This document shows, one piece after another, positions 56,093 to 64,000 of a stretch of DNA of 64,000 bases. The DNA lies in NCBI RefSeq assembly GCF_021605415.1, contig NZ_WKEQ01000024.1, positions 1 to 64,000 of the forward strand. The letters run 5' to 3'. The DNA is from Pseudomonas syringae. GTDB taxonomy: Bacteria > Pseudomonadota > Gammaproteobacteria > Pseudomonadales > Pseudomonadaceae. A model generated the notes under the pieces. It ran no database searches. It had not been told where the DNA came from and worked only from the letters and a program-made list of their open reading frames with translations. The translations under genes were made by a program, and so were the position numbers. Positions within the stretch are counted from its first letter, which is position 1, and each line of letters opens with the position of its first letter.

Positions 56093-57358
56093 ATGAAGCG
56101 TCGCAGTTTGATCAAGGCTTTCACACTCACGGCATCGATTGCCGCGATGGGCATGACCTGGACCGTGCAGGCCGCCGAGACCATCAAGGTCGGGATCCTG
56201 CATTCGTTGTCCGGCACCATGGCGATCTCCGAAACGTCGCTCAAAGACATGGCGCTGATGACCATCGACGAGATCAACGCCAAGGGCGGCGTGAACGGCA
56301 AGATGCTGGAGCCGGTGGTGGTCGACCCGGCGTCGAACTGGCCGCTGTTCGCGGAAAAGGGTCGTCAATTGCTGACCCAGGACAAGGTCGCCGTCGTGTT
56401 CGGCTGCTGGACTTCTGTGTCGCGTAAATCAGTGCTGCCGGTGTTCGAAGAGCTCAACGGCCTGCTGTTCTATCCGGTGCAATACGAAGGCGAAGAGATG
56501 TCGCCGAACGTGTTCTACACCGGCGCCGCGCCGAACCAGCAAGCGATCCCGGCGGTTGAATACTTGATGAGCGAAGAAGGCGGCAGCGCCAAGCGCTACT
56601 TCCTGCTCGGCACCGACTACGTCTACCCGCGTACCACCAACAAAATCCTGCGCTCGTTCCTGCATTCCAAAGGCGTGGCGGACAAGGACATCGAAGAGGT
56701 CTACACCCCGTTCGGTCACAGCGACTATCAAACCATCGTCGCCAACATCAAGAAGTTTTCGGCCGGCGGCAAGACAGCTGTGATCTCCACGGTCAACGGC
56801 GACTCCAACGTACCGTTCTACAAAGAACTGGCCAATCAGGGCCTGAAAGCCACCGACGTGCCGGTTGTGGCGTTCTCCGTGGGCGAAGAAGAACTGCGCG
56901 GCATCGACACCAAACCGTTGGTGGGCAACCTGGCGGCATGGAACTACTTTGAATCGGTCGAGAACCCGGCGAACAAGAAATTCGTCGCCGACTGGAAAGC
57001 CTACGCGAAGAAACACAACCTGCCAGGCGCTGACAAAGCCGTGACCAACGACCCGATGGAAGCCACCTACGTGGGCATCCACATGTGGGCGCAAGCGGCT
57101 GAAAAAGCCAAATCCACTGACGTCGACAAAGTTCGTGAAGCCCTCGGCGGCCAGACCTTCGCGGCGCCGTCGGGCTACACCCTGACCATGGACAAGACCA
57201 ACCACCACCTGCACAAACCGGTGATGATCGGCGAGATCCAGGCCGACGGTCAGTTCAACGTCGTGTGGCAGACCGAAGGGCCGATCCGTGCCCAGCCGTG
57301 GAGCCCGTTCATCGATGGCAACGACAAGAAGCCTGATTATGCAGTGAAGAGTAACTGA
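56093..57358 (+). CDS. urtA: Urea ABC transporter, substrate-binding protein
   Basis: Periplasmic urea receptor of the high-affinity UrtABCDE importer. The 421-residue protein starts MKRRSLIKAFTLTASIAAMG with a signal peptide ending near VQAAE. Motifs are IKVGILHSLSGTMAISETSL, VVFGCWTSVSRKSVLPVFEE, LLFYPVQYEGEEMSPNVFYT and TNDPMEATYVGIHMWAQA. The ATG is preceded by ggagatcgcac; the frame extends 70 codons upstream without a sensible start. It heads the urt operon. Confidence 0.95.
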   Translation: MKRRSLIKAFTLTASIAAMGMTWTVQAAETIKVGILHSLSGTMAISETSLKDMALMTIDEINAKGGVNGKMLEPVVVDPASNWPLFAEKGRQLLTQDKVAVVFGCWTSVSRKSVLPVFEELNGLLFYPVQYEGEEMSPNVFYTGAAPNQQAIPAVEYLMSEEGGSAKRYFLLGTDYVYPRTTNKILRSFLHSKGVADKDIEEVYTPFGHSDYQTIVANIKKFSAGGKTAVISTVNGDSNVPFYKELANQGLKATDVPVVAFSVGEEELRGIDTKPLVGNLAAWNYFESVENPANKKFVADWKAYAKKHNLPGADKAVTNDPMEATYVGIHMWAQAAEKAKSTDVDKVREALGGQTFAAPSGYTLTMDKTNHHLHKPVMIGEIQADGQFNVVWQTEGPIRAQPWSPFIDGNDKKPDYAVKSN

Positions 57359-57407
57359 GCCATTGGACGTCGGGCCTGAGCACAAAGCTTGAGCATGACA
57401 CTGATCC

Positions 57408-57435
57408 TGTGGGAGCTGGCGTGCCAGCTCCCACA
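57408..57435. repeat. Perfect REP palindrome between urtA and urtB
   Basis: Thirteen-base arms tgtgggagctggc and gccagctcccaca flank only two bases. It sits 49 bases after the urtA stop and can form a very stable hairpin in the operon mRNA. Confidence 0.85.
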
Positions 57436-57458
57436 ACATCCGCGCAAGGCGACTCTCT

Positions 57459-58964
57459 ATGCCCACTGTCTTTTACCGCTTCATCATGCTCGCCATCGTT
57501 CTGCTATCGCCGATGGCCGCCCACGCCGGCGACGCCGAAGACTTCGTCGCCGCCAATCCCATGCAGCAAGCCAAACTCCTCGAAGCCTGGGCCGCGCAGC
57601 CTGATCCGGCCCGTGTCGAACTGATCAACGCCCTGCAACAAGGCGTACTGACCGTCGACGGCCAGCCGAAAACCTTGCGCCTGAATAATCGCCTGCGGGG
57701 TCTGATCGACACCGCACTGGCCAGCCACCAATTGCTCGCCGCCGACGCCAAAATCCGTCTGGGCGCTGCGCAGCAATTGCAGAAAAGCGCCAAACCCGCG
57801 CAGCTGAAATTCCTCGATCAGCAACTCGCAGATGAAAAAGACGAGTCCGTGCACAGTGCCCTGAGCCTGGCGCTGGCCAATCTGCAACTGGTCGACGCCG
57901 ACCCGGCCGTGCGCCTCGCAGCTGTGCGCCTGCTCGGCGAGACCGGCGATCCGCTGGCCCGCACCCGCCTCGAAGGCTTGCTCGAACCTGGCGTCGAAGC
58001 CGATGCCGGCGTGCGCACCGCCGCCGAAACCAGCCTGGCTCAAGTCAAACGCAAACTGCTGATCGGCGAGCTGCTCGGTCAGGCGTTCAGTGGCATGTCT
58101 CTGGGTTCGATTCTGCTACTCGCGGCGCTGGGCCTGGCAATCACTTTCGGCCTGCTCGGCGTGATCAACATGGCCCACGGCGAGATGCTGATGCTCGGCG
58201 CCTACTCGACCTACGTCGTGCAACTGATGTTCCAGCGTTACGCGCCGCAAGCCATCGAGTTCTATCCGCTGATCGCCCTGCCGGTGGCGTTTTTCGTCAC
58301 CGCCGCCATTGGCATGGCGCTGGAGCGCACGGTGATTCGCCACCTTTACGGCCGACCGCTGGAAACTTTGCTCGCCACCTGGGGCATCAGCTTGATGCTG
58401 ATCCAGCTTGTCCGTTTGCTGTTCGGCGCGCAGAACGTCGAAGTGGCGAACCCCGAGTGGCTGTCCGGCGGGATTCAGGTGTTGCCGAATCTGGTGCTGC
58501 CGTACAACCGCATCGTCATCATCGCCTTCGCCTTGTTTGTGGTGGTGCTGACCTGGCTGCTGCTGAACAAAACCCGCCTCGGCCTCAACGTCCGCGCGGT
58601 CACTCAGAACCGCAACATGGCCGCGTGCTGCGGCGTACCCACCGGGCGCGTCGACATGCTCGCGTTCGGCCTCGGCTCGGGTATCGCCGGCCTCGGCGGC
58701 GTCGCGCTGAGTCAGATCGGCAACGTCGGCCCGGATCTGGGCCAGAGCTACATCATCGACTCGTTCCTGGTGGTGGTGCTCGGCGGCGTCGGCCAACTCG
58801 CCGGCAGCGTGTTTGCCGCGTTTGGCTTAGGCATCGCCAACAAGATTCTTGAGCCGCAGATCGGTGCGGTGCTCGGCAAGATCCTCATCCTCGCGCTGAT
58901 CATTCTGTTCATCCAGAAACGTCCGCAAGGCCTCTTCGCACTGAAAGGACGGGTGATCGACTGA
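57459..58964 (+). CDS. urtB: Urea ABC transporter permease UrtB
   Basis: Inner-membrane permease of LivH type. The 501-residue protein is the long form: a signal peptide (1-24, ending AAHAG), a ~190-residue periplasmic helical-repeat region (VHSALSLALANLQLVDADPA, VRLAAVRLLGETGDPLA), then about eight transmembrane helices with GLLGVINMAHGEMLMLGAYS and LGGVGQLAGSVFAAFGLG. It ends in a TGATG overlap with urtC. Confidence 0.94.
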   Translation: MPTVFYRFIMLAIVLLSPMAAHAGDAEDFVAANPMQQAKLLEAWAAQPDPARVELINALQQGVLTVDGQPKTLRLNNRLRGLIDTALASHQLLAADAKIRLGAAQQLQKSAKPAQLKFLDQQLADEKDESVHSALSLALANLQLVDADPAVRLAAVRLLGETGDPLARTRLEGLLEPGVEADAGVRTAAETSLAQVKRKLLIGELLGQAFSGMSLGSILLLAALGLAITFGLLGVINMAHGEMLMLGAYSTYVVQLMFQRYAPQAIEFYPLIALPVAFFVTAAIGMALERTVIRHLYGRPLETLLATWGISLMLIQLVRLLFGAQNVEVANPEWLSGGIQVLPNLVLPYNRIVIIAFALFVVVLTWLLLNKTRLGLNVRAVTQNRNMAACCGVPTGRVDMLAFGLGSGIAGLGGVALSQIGNVGPDLGQSYIIDSFLVVVLGGVGQLAGSVFAAFGLGIANKILEPQIGAVLGKILILALIILFIQKRPQGLFALKGRVID

Positions 58965-60043
58965 TGAACCAGCCTCTGTTAGTCACGGCCACGCAAAAGG
59001 CCGGCCCCAAAGTCACGATCGCCATCGGCGCGGTGATTCTCGTGCTGCTGATTGCCTTGCCGCTGCTGTCGCTGTTGCCGGCGGATAATGCGCTGCACGT
59101 CTCGGCTTATACGCTGACGCTGGTCGGCAAAATTCTCTGCTACGCCATCGTCGCACTGGCGCTGGATCTGGTCTGGGGTTACGCCGGTTTGCTGTCTCTG
59201 GGCCATGGCCTGTTCTTCGCTCTCGGCGGTTATGCGATGGGCATGTACCTGATGCGCCAAGCCGCAGGTGATGGCCTGCCGGCGTTCATGACGTTCCTGT
59301 CGTGGAGCGAATTGCCGTGGTACTGGACGGGCACCAGCAGCTTTGTCTGGGCCATGTGTCTGGTGGTGTTGGCGCCGGGTCTGCTGGCGCTGGTGTTCGG
59401 TTTTTTCGCCTTCCGTTCGCGGATCAAAGGCGTGTATTTCTCGATCATGACCCAGGCTTTGACGTTCGCCGGGATGCTGCTTTTTTTCCGCAACGAAACC
59501 GGCTTCGGCGGCAACAACGGCTTCACCAATTTCCGCACGATTCTGGGTTTCGGCATTACCGAACCGGGCACTCGCGCGGTGCTGTTTCTGGCGACCGTGC
59601 TGTTGCTGGTGGCGAGCCTGTACATCGGCTGGCGCCTGGCGCAGAGCAAGTTCGGCCGGGTGCTGACCGCGCTGCGCGATGCGGAAAACCGCTTGATGTT
59701 TTGCGGCTACGACCCGCGCGGTTTCAAGCTGTTCGTGTGGGTGTTGAGCGCGGTGCTGTGCGGACTTGCCGGTGCGTTGTACGTGCCGCAAGTGGGGATC
59801 ATCAACCCGAGCGAAATGTCGCCGACCAACTCCATCGAAGCGGCGGTGTGGGTCGCCCTCGGCGGACGCGGCACGCTGATCGGCCCGTTGTTGGGTGCAG
59901 GCGTGGTCAACGGCATGAAGAGCTGGTTCACCGTGGCGTTCCCGGAATACTGGCTGTTTTTCCTCGGCGCGTTGTTCATCGTTGTGACCCTGTACCTGCC
60001 CAAAGGCGTGATCGGTCTGCTGAAGAAACGAGGTGAATCATGA
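58964..60043 (+). CDS. urtC: Urea ABC transporter permease UrtC
   Basis: Second permease, LivM type, 359 residues with about nine or ten membrane helices. Motifs: DLVWGYAGLLSLGHGLFFAL, FRNETGFGGNNGFTNFRTIL, ALRDAENRLMFCGYDPRGFK, and AVWVALGGRGTLIGPLLGAG. It is coupled to urtB (TGATG) and to urtD (ATGA). Confidence 0.94.
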   Translation: MNQPLLVTATQKAGPKVTIAIGAVILVLLIALPLLSLLPADNALHVSAYTLTLVGKILCYAIVALALDLVWGYAGLLSLGHGLFFALGGYAMGMYLMRQAAGDGLPAFMTFLSWSELPWYWTGTSSFVWAMCLVVLAPGLLALVFGFFAFRSRIKGVYFSIMTQALTFAGMLLFFRNETGFGGNNGFTNFRTILGFGITEPGTRAVLFLATVLLLVASLYIGWRLAQSKFGRVLTALRDAENRLMFCGYDPRGFKLFVWVLSAVLCGLAGALYVPQVGIINPSEMSPTNSIEAAVWVALGGRGTLIGPLLGAGVVNGMKSWFTVAFPEYWLFFLGALFIVVTLYLPKGVIGLLKKRGES

Positions 60044-60909
60044 GAGTCACAGCGAGCGCCGAGTTCATGCTCGAACCGGCCTTTTTTCCCGTCGAGCCGA
60101 ACAAGGACGCCGGCACCAGCCGCGATTCCATCGGCCTCGGACAGCGCGTCGGCCCGGGCCTCAACACCCGCCACGGCACGATCCTGACCCTGGAAGACAT
60201 CAGCGTCAGCTTCGACGGCTTCAAGGCGCTGAACGATCTGAACCTGTACATCGGCGTCGGCGAGTTGCGCTGCATCATCGGCCCCAACGGCGCGGGCAAG
60301 ACGACGCTGATGGATGTGATCACCGGCAAGACCCGGCCCAGTCACGGCAAGGCGTGGTTCGGTGAAACGCTCGATTTGACGCAGATGAGTGAAGTGCAGA
60401 TCGCCCAGGCCGGCATCGGCCGCAAGTTCCAGAAGCCGACGGTGTTCGAAGCCCTGAGCGTGTTCGAAAACCTGGAGCTGGCGCAGAAAACCGACAAGTC
60501 GGTGTGGGCCAGTTTGCGTGCGCGCTTGAGCGGCGAGCAGAAGGATCGCATCAGCGAAGTGCTCGACACCATTCGCCTGACCACCTCGGTCAATCGCCCG
60601 GCCGGCCTGTTGTCTCACGGCCAGAAGCAGTTTCTGGAAATCGGTATGTTGCTGATGCAAGACCCGCAATTGCTGCTGCTCGACGAACCCGTTGCGGGCA
60701 TGACCGACGCCGAAACCGAATTCACCGCCGAGCTGTTCAAAAGCCTGGCCGGCAAGCATTCGCTGATGGTGGTGGAACATGACATGGGCTTCGTCGGTTC
60801 GATTGCCGACCACGTCACCGTGCTGCACCAGGGCAGCGTGCTGGCCGAAGGTTCGCTGGAACAAGTGCAGGAAAACGAGCGGGTGATCGAGGTCTACCTC
60901 GGCCGCTGA
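60040..60909 (+). CDS. urtD: Urea ABC transporter ATP-binding protein UrtD
   Basis: ATPase subunit, LivG type, 289 residues. Walker A GPNGAGKTTL at 81-90, the GIGRKFQKPTVFEALSVFEN segment, signature LLSHGQKQFLEIGMLL and Walker B LLLLDEPVAGMT. The N-terminal ~45 residues before the ABC fold are unusually long and lack motifs. The start is set by the ATGA overlap with urtC. Confidence 0.94.
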   Translation: MRVTASAEFMLEPAFFPVEPNKDAGTSRDSIGLGQRVGPGLNTRHGTILTLEDISVSFDGFKALNDLNLYIGVGELRCIIGPNGAGKTTLMDVITGKTRPSHGKAWFGETLDLTQMSEVQIAQAGIGRKFQKPTVFEALSVFENLELAQKTDKSVWASLRARLSGEQKDRISEVLDTIRLTTSVNRPAGLLSHGQKQFLEIGMLLMQDPQLLLLDEPVAGMTDAETEFTAELFKSLAGKHSLMVVEHDMGFVGSIADHVTVLHQGSVLAEGSLEQVQENERVIEVYLGR

Positions 60910-60926
60910 GCCTGCAAACACGGTCA

Positions 60927-60986
60927 CTGTGGGAGCTGGCTTGCCAGCGATAGCGGTGGGTCAGTCGACATCATGCTCCCACAGGG
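60927..60986. repeat. REP/BIME-type inverted repeat between urtD and urtE
   Basis: Left ctgtgggagctggcttgcc and right tgctcccacaggg are inverted around agcgatagcggtgg and a spacer. It is the same family as at 1320 and 57408. It interrupts the otherwise overlapping urt operon. Confidence 0.8.
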
Positions 60987-61015
60987 TTCGGTGGGGAACG
61001 TAAGGAAAGTCAGTC

Positions 61016-61714
61016 ATGCTGCAAGTCGACAAGTTGCATCAATACTACGGCGGTAGCCACATCCTGCGCGGCCTGAGCTTTGACGTGAAGGTTGGCGAAG
61101 TCACCTGCCTGCTCGGCCGTAACGGCGTGGGCAAGACCACGCTGCTCAAATGCCTGATGGGCCTGCTGCCGGCCAAGGAAGGCGCGGTCAATTGGGAAGG
61201 TAAGCCGATCACCACGCTCAAACCGCATCAACGGGTTCACGCCGGTATCGCTTACGTGCCTCAGGGCCGGGAAATCTTCGGGCGACTGACCGTCGAGGAA
61301 AACCTGCTGATGGGTCTATCGCGCTTCCCCGGCAGCGAAGCCAAGGAGGTCCCGGCGTTCATCTACGAGCTGTTCCCGGTGCTGCTGCAAATGAAAAGCC
61401 GCCGTGGCGGAGACCTTTCCGGCGGCCAGCAACAACAGCTTGCGATTGGCCGCGCCCTCGCCAGCCGCCCTCGTCTGCTGATCCTCGACGAGCCCACCGA
61501 AGGTATTCAGCCATCGGTGATCAAGGAGATCGGCGCGGTGATCAAGAAGCTGGCAGCGCGAGGCGACATGGCGATTTTGCTGGTGGAACAGTTCTATGAT
61601 TTCGCCGCCGAACTGGCCGATCAGTACCTGGTGATGTCCCGTGGCGAAATCGTCCAGCAAGGGCGCGGGGAAAATATGGAGGCCGAGGGTGTGCGAGGTC
61701 TCGTTACGATCTAA
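61016..61714 (+). CDS. urtE: Urea ABC transporter ATP-binding protein UrtE
   Basis: Second ATPase subunit, LivF type, 232 residues. Walker A GRNGVGKTT at 34-42, Q-loop region YVPQGREIFGRLTVEENLL, signature DLSGGQQQQLAIGRAL and Walker B LLILDEPTEGIQPSVI. A cgtaaggaaag site precedes the ATG. It follows a REP element, so it may be expressed somewhat independently of urtABCD. Confidence 0.95.
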   Translation: MLQVDKLHQYYGGSHILRGLSFDVKVGEVTCLLGRNGVGKTTLLKCLMGLLPAKEGAVNWEGKPITTLKPHQRVHAGIAYVPQGREIFGRLTVEENLLMGLSRFPGSEAKEVPAFIYELFPVLLQMKSRRGGDLSGGQQQQLAIGRALASRPRLLILDEPTEGIQPSVIKEIGAVIKKLAARGDMAILLVEQFYDFAAELADQYLVMSRGEIVQQGRGENMEAEGVRGLVTI

Positions 61715-61744
61715 CCTGTAGCGTCCTAACGATCATTAATAATT

Positions 61745-62584
61745 ATGAGTTCAGCGTTGAACACTGCCCTGTTTACCCCGAGCTGGCATGCCGAGCTGGA
61801 GCTGGCTTACGCCCGCTTCGACGATTGCACGCGCCCGACTTGCCGCCGTCACCTCGGCCCGTTGCGGGTGCAGAAGCATCTGTACGCAGAAGGACCGCAG
61901 GTCTGCCAGCACATCATCGTTCACCCACCGGGCGGGATTGCCGGCGGTGACCGTCTCGACATCACTGCCCGCGTCGACACCGATGCCTGGGCGCAAATCA
62001 CCAGCCCCGGCGCGGCCAAGTGGTATCGCGCTGCGGGACCTGCGTATCAAAAGCTCGATTTGAAAGTGGCCGCTGGCGCGACCCTCGAATGGCTGCCTCA
62101 GGAAACCATCGTTTACAGCGCCGCGCAGGCTGAACTGACCACATCGATTGACCTGGAGGGTGACGGACGATTGTTCTACTGGGATGTCGTGGCGTTAGGG
62201 CGTCCGGCCAGTGGCGAGCGTTTCGACCTCGGGCATTTTCAGTCGCACCTGGATATCCGCCGCGATGGCCGCTTGCTGTGGCATGAACGTCAGCGCATTG
62301 TCGGGGGCGATGGTTTGCTCGACTCGCCGATTGGCCTGGATGGGCAACCGGTGTTTGCGACGTTGCTGGTGACCGGTGAAATCGATGCAGATCTGCTGGA
62401 GCGCTGCCGCTCGTTGAGCCATCACGTGCGCGGCGACCTGACCCAGTTGCCGGGCCTTTTGATCGCCCGTTGCCTGGCCAGTGAAGCAATGCTCGCCCGA
62501 GCCTGGTTGATCGAATTATGGCGCCTGCTGCGCCCGGCGTTGCTTGGCCGCGAAGCCCTGCCACCGCGAATCTGGAACACCTGA
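61745..62584 (+). CDS. ureD: Urease accessory protein UreD
   Basis: Scaffold for nickel insertion into urease with UreF and UreG. The 279-residue protein shows [50 protein letters not shown] and [14 protein letters not shown], typical of UreD/UreH. It begins 30 bases after urtE. No clear ribosome site is visible before the ATG, so coupling or a weak start is likely. Confidence 0.94.
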   Translation: MSSALNTALFTPSWHAELELAYARFDDCTRPTCRRHLGPLRVQKHLYAEGPQVCQHIIVHPPGGIAGGDRLDITARVDTDAWAQITSPGAAKWYRAAGPAYQKLDLKVAAGATLEWLPQETIVYSAAQAELTTSIDLEGDGRLFYWDVVALGRPASGERFDLGHFQSHLDIRRDGRLLWHERQRIVGGDGLLDSPIGLDGQPVFATLLVTGEIDADLLERCRSLSHHVRGDLTQLPGLLIARCLASEAMLARAWLIELWRLLRPALLGREALPPRIWNT

Positions 62585-62596
62585 AATGCAATTCTC

Positions 62597-62687
62597 TGTA
62601 GGAGTGAGCCTGCTCGCGATGACGGCGTGTCAGTCGACACACGTGTCGAATATCAGTCCGATATCGCGAGCAGGCTCACTTCTACAA
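62597..62687. repeat. REP-type inverted repeat between ureD and ureA
   Basis: Left tgtaggagtgagcctgctcg and right cgagcaggctcacttctaca face each other around about 50 bases. It belongs to the family at 6276-6360. It splits ureD from ureA. Confidence 0.82.
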
Positions 62688-62743
62688 AGGGATGTGTTTA
62701 CAGCACCGAACACATTTTTTATCTGCCCTGATGGATACCCACA

Positions 62744-63046
62744 ATGGATCTGACCCCACGCGAAAAAGACAAGCTGCTGATCTTCACCGCCGGCCTCGTC
62801 GCCGAAAGGCGCCTGGCCCGTGGCGTGAAGCTCAATTACCCGGAAGCCATGGCCTACATTTCCGCCGCCCTGCTTGAAGGCGCCCGTGACGGCCAGACTG
62901 TTGCCGAGCTGATGCATTTCGGCACGACCTTGCTGAATCGCGAACAAGTGATGGACGGCATCCCGGAAATGATTCCGGAGATTCAGGTCGAAGCGACGTT
63001 CCCCGACGGCACCAAACTGGTCACCGTCCACCAACCGATTGTCTGA
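62744..63046 (+). CDS. ureA: Urease gamma subunit
   Basis: Small structural subunit of urease. The 100-residue protein starts [20 protein letters not shown], with [40 protein letters not shown] and the C-terminal [13 protein letters not shown]. The length is standard. The other structural genes (ureB, ureC) should lie beyond the right edge, after the two acetyltransferase genes. Confidence 0.97.
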   Translation: MDLTPREKDKLLIFTAGLVAERRLARGVKLNYPEAMAYISAALLEGARDGQTVAELMHFGTTLLNREQVMDGIPEMIPEIQVEATFPDGTKLVTVHQPIV

Positions 63047-63055
63047 GGCCGGGTC

Positions 63056-64000
<945 letters not shown>

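Overview
The window looks like the chromosome of a Pseudomonas of the fluorescens group. It is GC-rich, REP-type palindromes sit between genes, and the backbone order speA - yciH - Nudix - DUF2333 - gcbA-type cyclase - chemoreceptor - dsbD - aroQ - accBC - prmA - dusB - fis - purHD - retS and urtABCDE - ureD - ureA - pat matches what I know of Pseudomonas genomes (the PA4839-PA4866 stretch of P. aeruginosa). The cob genes have the order of PA2903-PA2909. Assignment rests on gene content and order only; no search was run.

Layout. 1-3762: fatty acyl metabolism (thiolase, large FabG-like reductase, MaoC dehydratase); the thiolase runs off the left edge through suspicious G/C homopolymers. 3921-8210: two DUF4136 lipoproteins, cmoM, a MazG-like protein, a small membrane protein and a MATE exporter. 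8204-11232: an orphan type VI secretion (T6SS) unit, vgrG plus DUF4123 adaptor, followed closely by a lipoprotein hydrolase. 11466-15825: speA (with an unusual interlocking inverted-repeat leader), yciH, Nudix, DUF2333. 15963-18785: a second orphan T6SS island with hcp and three uncharacterised partners.

19112-37111 is core genome: c-di-GMP synthesis and chemoreception, DsbD, shikimate and fatty-acid precursor enzymes, PrmA, DusB-Fis, purine synthesis and the RetS hybrid kinase. 37134-39309 is an accessory island of three divergent paralogues of a family I do not recognise, bounded by an A/T-rich gap. 39568-47761: a MarC-type membrane protein and a divergent cobalamin cluster (cobJIHG / cobL-cbiD-cobK). 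47777-51012: an orphan truncated antitoxin and a copper-handling cluster (two DUF2946 proteins, a PCu(A)C chaperone, a PepSY membrane protein) without an outer-membrane copper receptor. 51127-55791 encodes a 1554-residue protein built from seven tandem units of about 210-230 residues; only the first keeps the residues expected of a JAB/JAMM-type metal site. 56093-64000: urea ABC transporter behind a candidate sigma-54 promoter, then ureD, ureA and two GNAT acetyltransferases, the last cut by the right edge.

The strongest candidates for undescribed biology are the seven-repeat JAB-derived protein, the three-paralogue island next to retS, and the hcp island.
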